Assembly: GCF_900107245.1 (NCBI RefSeq)
Contig: NZ_FNPG01000008.1
Span: forward strand, 62,001-126,000
Source of the DNA: Lachnobacterium bovis DSM 14045
GTDB taxonomy: Bacteria; Bacillota; Clostridia; Lachnospirales; Lachnospiraceae
Direction of reading: 5' to 3'
DNA: 64,000 nt
Numbering within the stretch: the stretch's first letter is position 1; each line of letters starts with the position of its first letter. Of this stretch, positions 62,975-64,000 are shown in pieces. A program made the position numbers and the translations under genes. The notes under the pieces were generated by a model that saw only the letters and a program-made list of their open reading frames with translations, had not been told where the DNA came from and did no database searches.

Positions 62975-63409
62975 ATGATAATTAGAAAAATGAAAGAACA
63001 GGACACGACAGCGGTTGCAAAAATTGAAGAAATTAATTTTGCTCAACCCTGGAGTGCTAATGCTTTTTGTGAATCATTAGCTAATAAAGATACATTATTC
63101 TTAGTTGCACAAGAAGAGAAAGAAATACTCGGATATATTGGAATGTATATATCTTTAGATGAGGGAGAAATAACTAATGTTTCAGTTTCGCCTCAACACC
63201 AAAGGAAACATGTTGCAACTAAGCTTATAGAAAACATTATAGAATTAGCACAAAAAAAGCAAGTATCTAGAATTATTTTAGAAGTTAGAAAAACAAATAC
63301 ACCAGCTATAAAAGCATATGAAAAACAAGGTTTCAAAATAGTAGGAGTTCGCAAGAATTTTTACGAGAAGCCAATAGAAGATGCTTATATAATGGATGTA
63401 AATATATAA
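62975..63409 (+). CDS. rimI: Ribosomal-protein-alanine N-acetyltransferase RimI
   Basis: A 144-residue GNAT enzyme that acetylates the N terminus of ribosomal protein S18 in relatives. It shows IRKMKEQDTTAVAKIEEINFAQPWSANAFCESLANKDTLFLVAQE, LGYIGMYISLDEGEITNVSVSPQHQRKHVATKLIENII with the acetyl-CoA loop (QHQRKHVATKL), and the RimI-typical ILEVRKTNTPAIKAYEKQGFKIVGVRKNFYEKPIEDAYIM. Position after tsaB matches the common tsaE-tsaB-rimI arrangement. Length is typical. Confidence 0.93.
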   Translation: MIIRKMKEQDTTAVAKIEEINFAQPWSANAFCESLANKDTLFLVAQEEKEILGYIGMYISLDEGEITNVSVSPQHQRKHVATKLIENIIELAQKKQVSRIILEVRKTNTPAIKAYEKQGFKIVGVRKNFYEKPIEDAYIMDVNI

Positions 63410-63448
63410 GCAGTAATAATAAAAAACAAATTAGAAAGTTGGAAAGAA

Positions 63449-64000
63449 ATGTTAGATGTATGCCTATTAGGAACAGCAGGAATGATGCCATTGCCACAAA
63501 GATGGTTAACATCACTTTTGCTTAGATATAACGGAAGCTGTCTATTAATTGATTGTGGAGAAGGCACACAAATTGCAATGAAAGAGCAAGGGCATAGCTT
63601 TAAACCTATAGACATCTTATGTGTTACGCATTTTCATGCAGATCACATAAGTGGACTCCCAGGTTTATTACTTACTATGGGAAATGCAGATCGAAGAGAC
63701 CCACTAACTATTATAGGTCCTAAAGGTTTAACAAAAGTAGTAAGTGCATTAAGATCGATTGCACCAGGATTGCCATTTCAGATTAATTGCATAGAAATGA
63801 CAGAAAAAGATGAATATTTTGATATAAATGGTTATCATATTCATGGCTTTAAAGTAAATCATAACGTAACATGTTATGGATATTCAGTAGAAATAAAAAG
63901 AGCAGGAAAATTTTTAGTAGAAAAAGCAAAACAACAAGAAATACCAATGAAGTTTTGGAATCCATTACAAAAAGGTCAAGTAATAGAAGAAGATGGCAGA
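63449..64000 (+). CDS. rnz: Ribonuclease Z (5' part; continues beyond the window)
   Basis: ATG 63449 starts a frame that stays open for 184 codons to the window edge. It encodes MLDVCLLGTAGMMPLPQRWLTSLLLRYNGSCLLIDCGEGTQIAMKEQG, then the metallo-beta-lactamase metal motif THFHADHISGLPGLLLTMG and NHNVTCYGYSVE. This is the short-form tRNA 3'-processing endonuclease, which cuts after the discriminator base of tRNA precursors. GGAAAG precedes the ATG. About 120 residues and the last metal ligands lie beyond the edge. Confidence 0.94.
   Translation, partial: MLDVCLLGTAGMMPLPQRWLTSLLLRYNGSCLLIDCGEGTQIAMKEQGHSFKPIDILCVTHFHADHISGLPGLLLTMGNADRRDPLTIIGPKGLTKVVSALRSIAPGLPFQINCIEMTEKDEYFDINGYHIHGFKVNHNVTCYGYSVEIKRAGKFLVEKAKQQEIPMKFWNPLQKGQVIEEDGR

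Overview
The window is AT-rich (roughly one third G+C by eye), with strong AGGAGG-type ribosome binding sites, short intergenic gaps and many U-tailed hairpin terminators. Gene content points to an anaerobic low-GC Firmicute, most likely a Lachnospiraceae-type Clostridia. The indicators are a bifurcating-type butyryl-CoA pathway (thl-hbd-bcd-etfBA), the order mbl-flhO-flhP, a GlpA/GlpB-like/DUF1667 glycerol-3-phosphate dehydrogenase set, and a secreted subtilase with a Lachnospiraceae-style C-terminal Ig-like repeat. The genus is not assigned. No rRNA, tRNA, CRISPR array, intact insertion sequence or prophage was seen.

Layout. 1-9.6 kb: a Ter-type (tellurite/stress) locus. A CitE/HpcH-like gene runs leftward off the edge. 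Rightward from the same intergenic region come a YceG-like protein, TelA, three TerD paralogues and a P-type Ca-ATPase, followed by a HAD phosphatase behind its own terminator. 9.7-10.2 kb: a protein-free transcript of about 435 nt with a consensus promoter, long-range pairings and a strong terminator, matching no RNA family I recognise. 10.2-16.1 kb: exodeoxyribonuclease III, a small Cys-rich protein, a phosphoesterase, aspartate kinase, a membrane protein followed by a truncated duplicate of itself, and a TSCPD protein. 16.3-25.4 kb: secA, then the glycerol operon glpP-glpK-glpF-glpA-like-FAD oxidoreductase-DUF1667 with two attenuator hairpins. 25.5-30.4 kb: uvrB-uvrA. 30.7-34.2 kb: mbl and flagellar rod genes. 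34.2-41.5 kb: recD2, a membrane-anchored acetyltransferase and carAB.

41.6-45.6 kb: a degenerate HD-GYP protein (minus strand), a coiled-coil SleB-type cell-wall hydrolase, and a coiled-coil protein whose ribosome binding site is paired with an upstream anti-Shine-Dalgarno copy. 45.7-51.1 kb: the butyrate operon, lacking crotonase. 51.3-56.4 kb: a 1680-residue secreted subtilase. 56.5-60.9 kb: coaBC, tex, and an FMN riboswitch controlling ribU. 61.1-64 kb: a YcxB-like protein, tsaE-tsaB-rimI and the start of RNase Z.

The observations most worth following up are the unassigned RNA at 9.77-10.2 kb, the anti-SD hairpin at 44.24-44.31 kb, the internally duplicated YceG-like protein with its 21-bp repeat linker, the start-less paralogue at 15 kb, the inactive-looking HD-GYP protein, and two related palindromic elements at 25.36 and 41.59 kb. 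Protein family names rest on motif recognition by eye; no database search was run.
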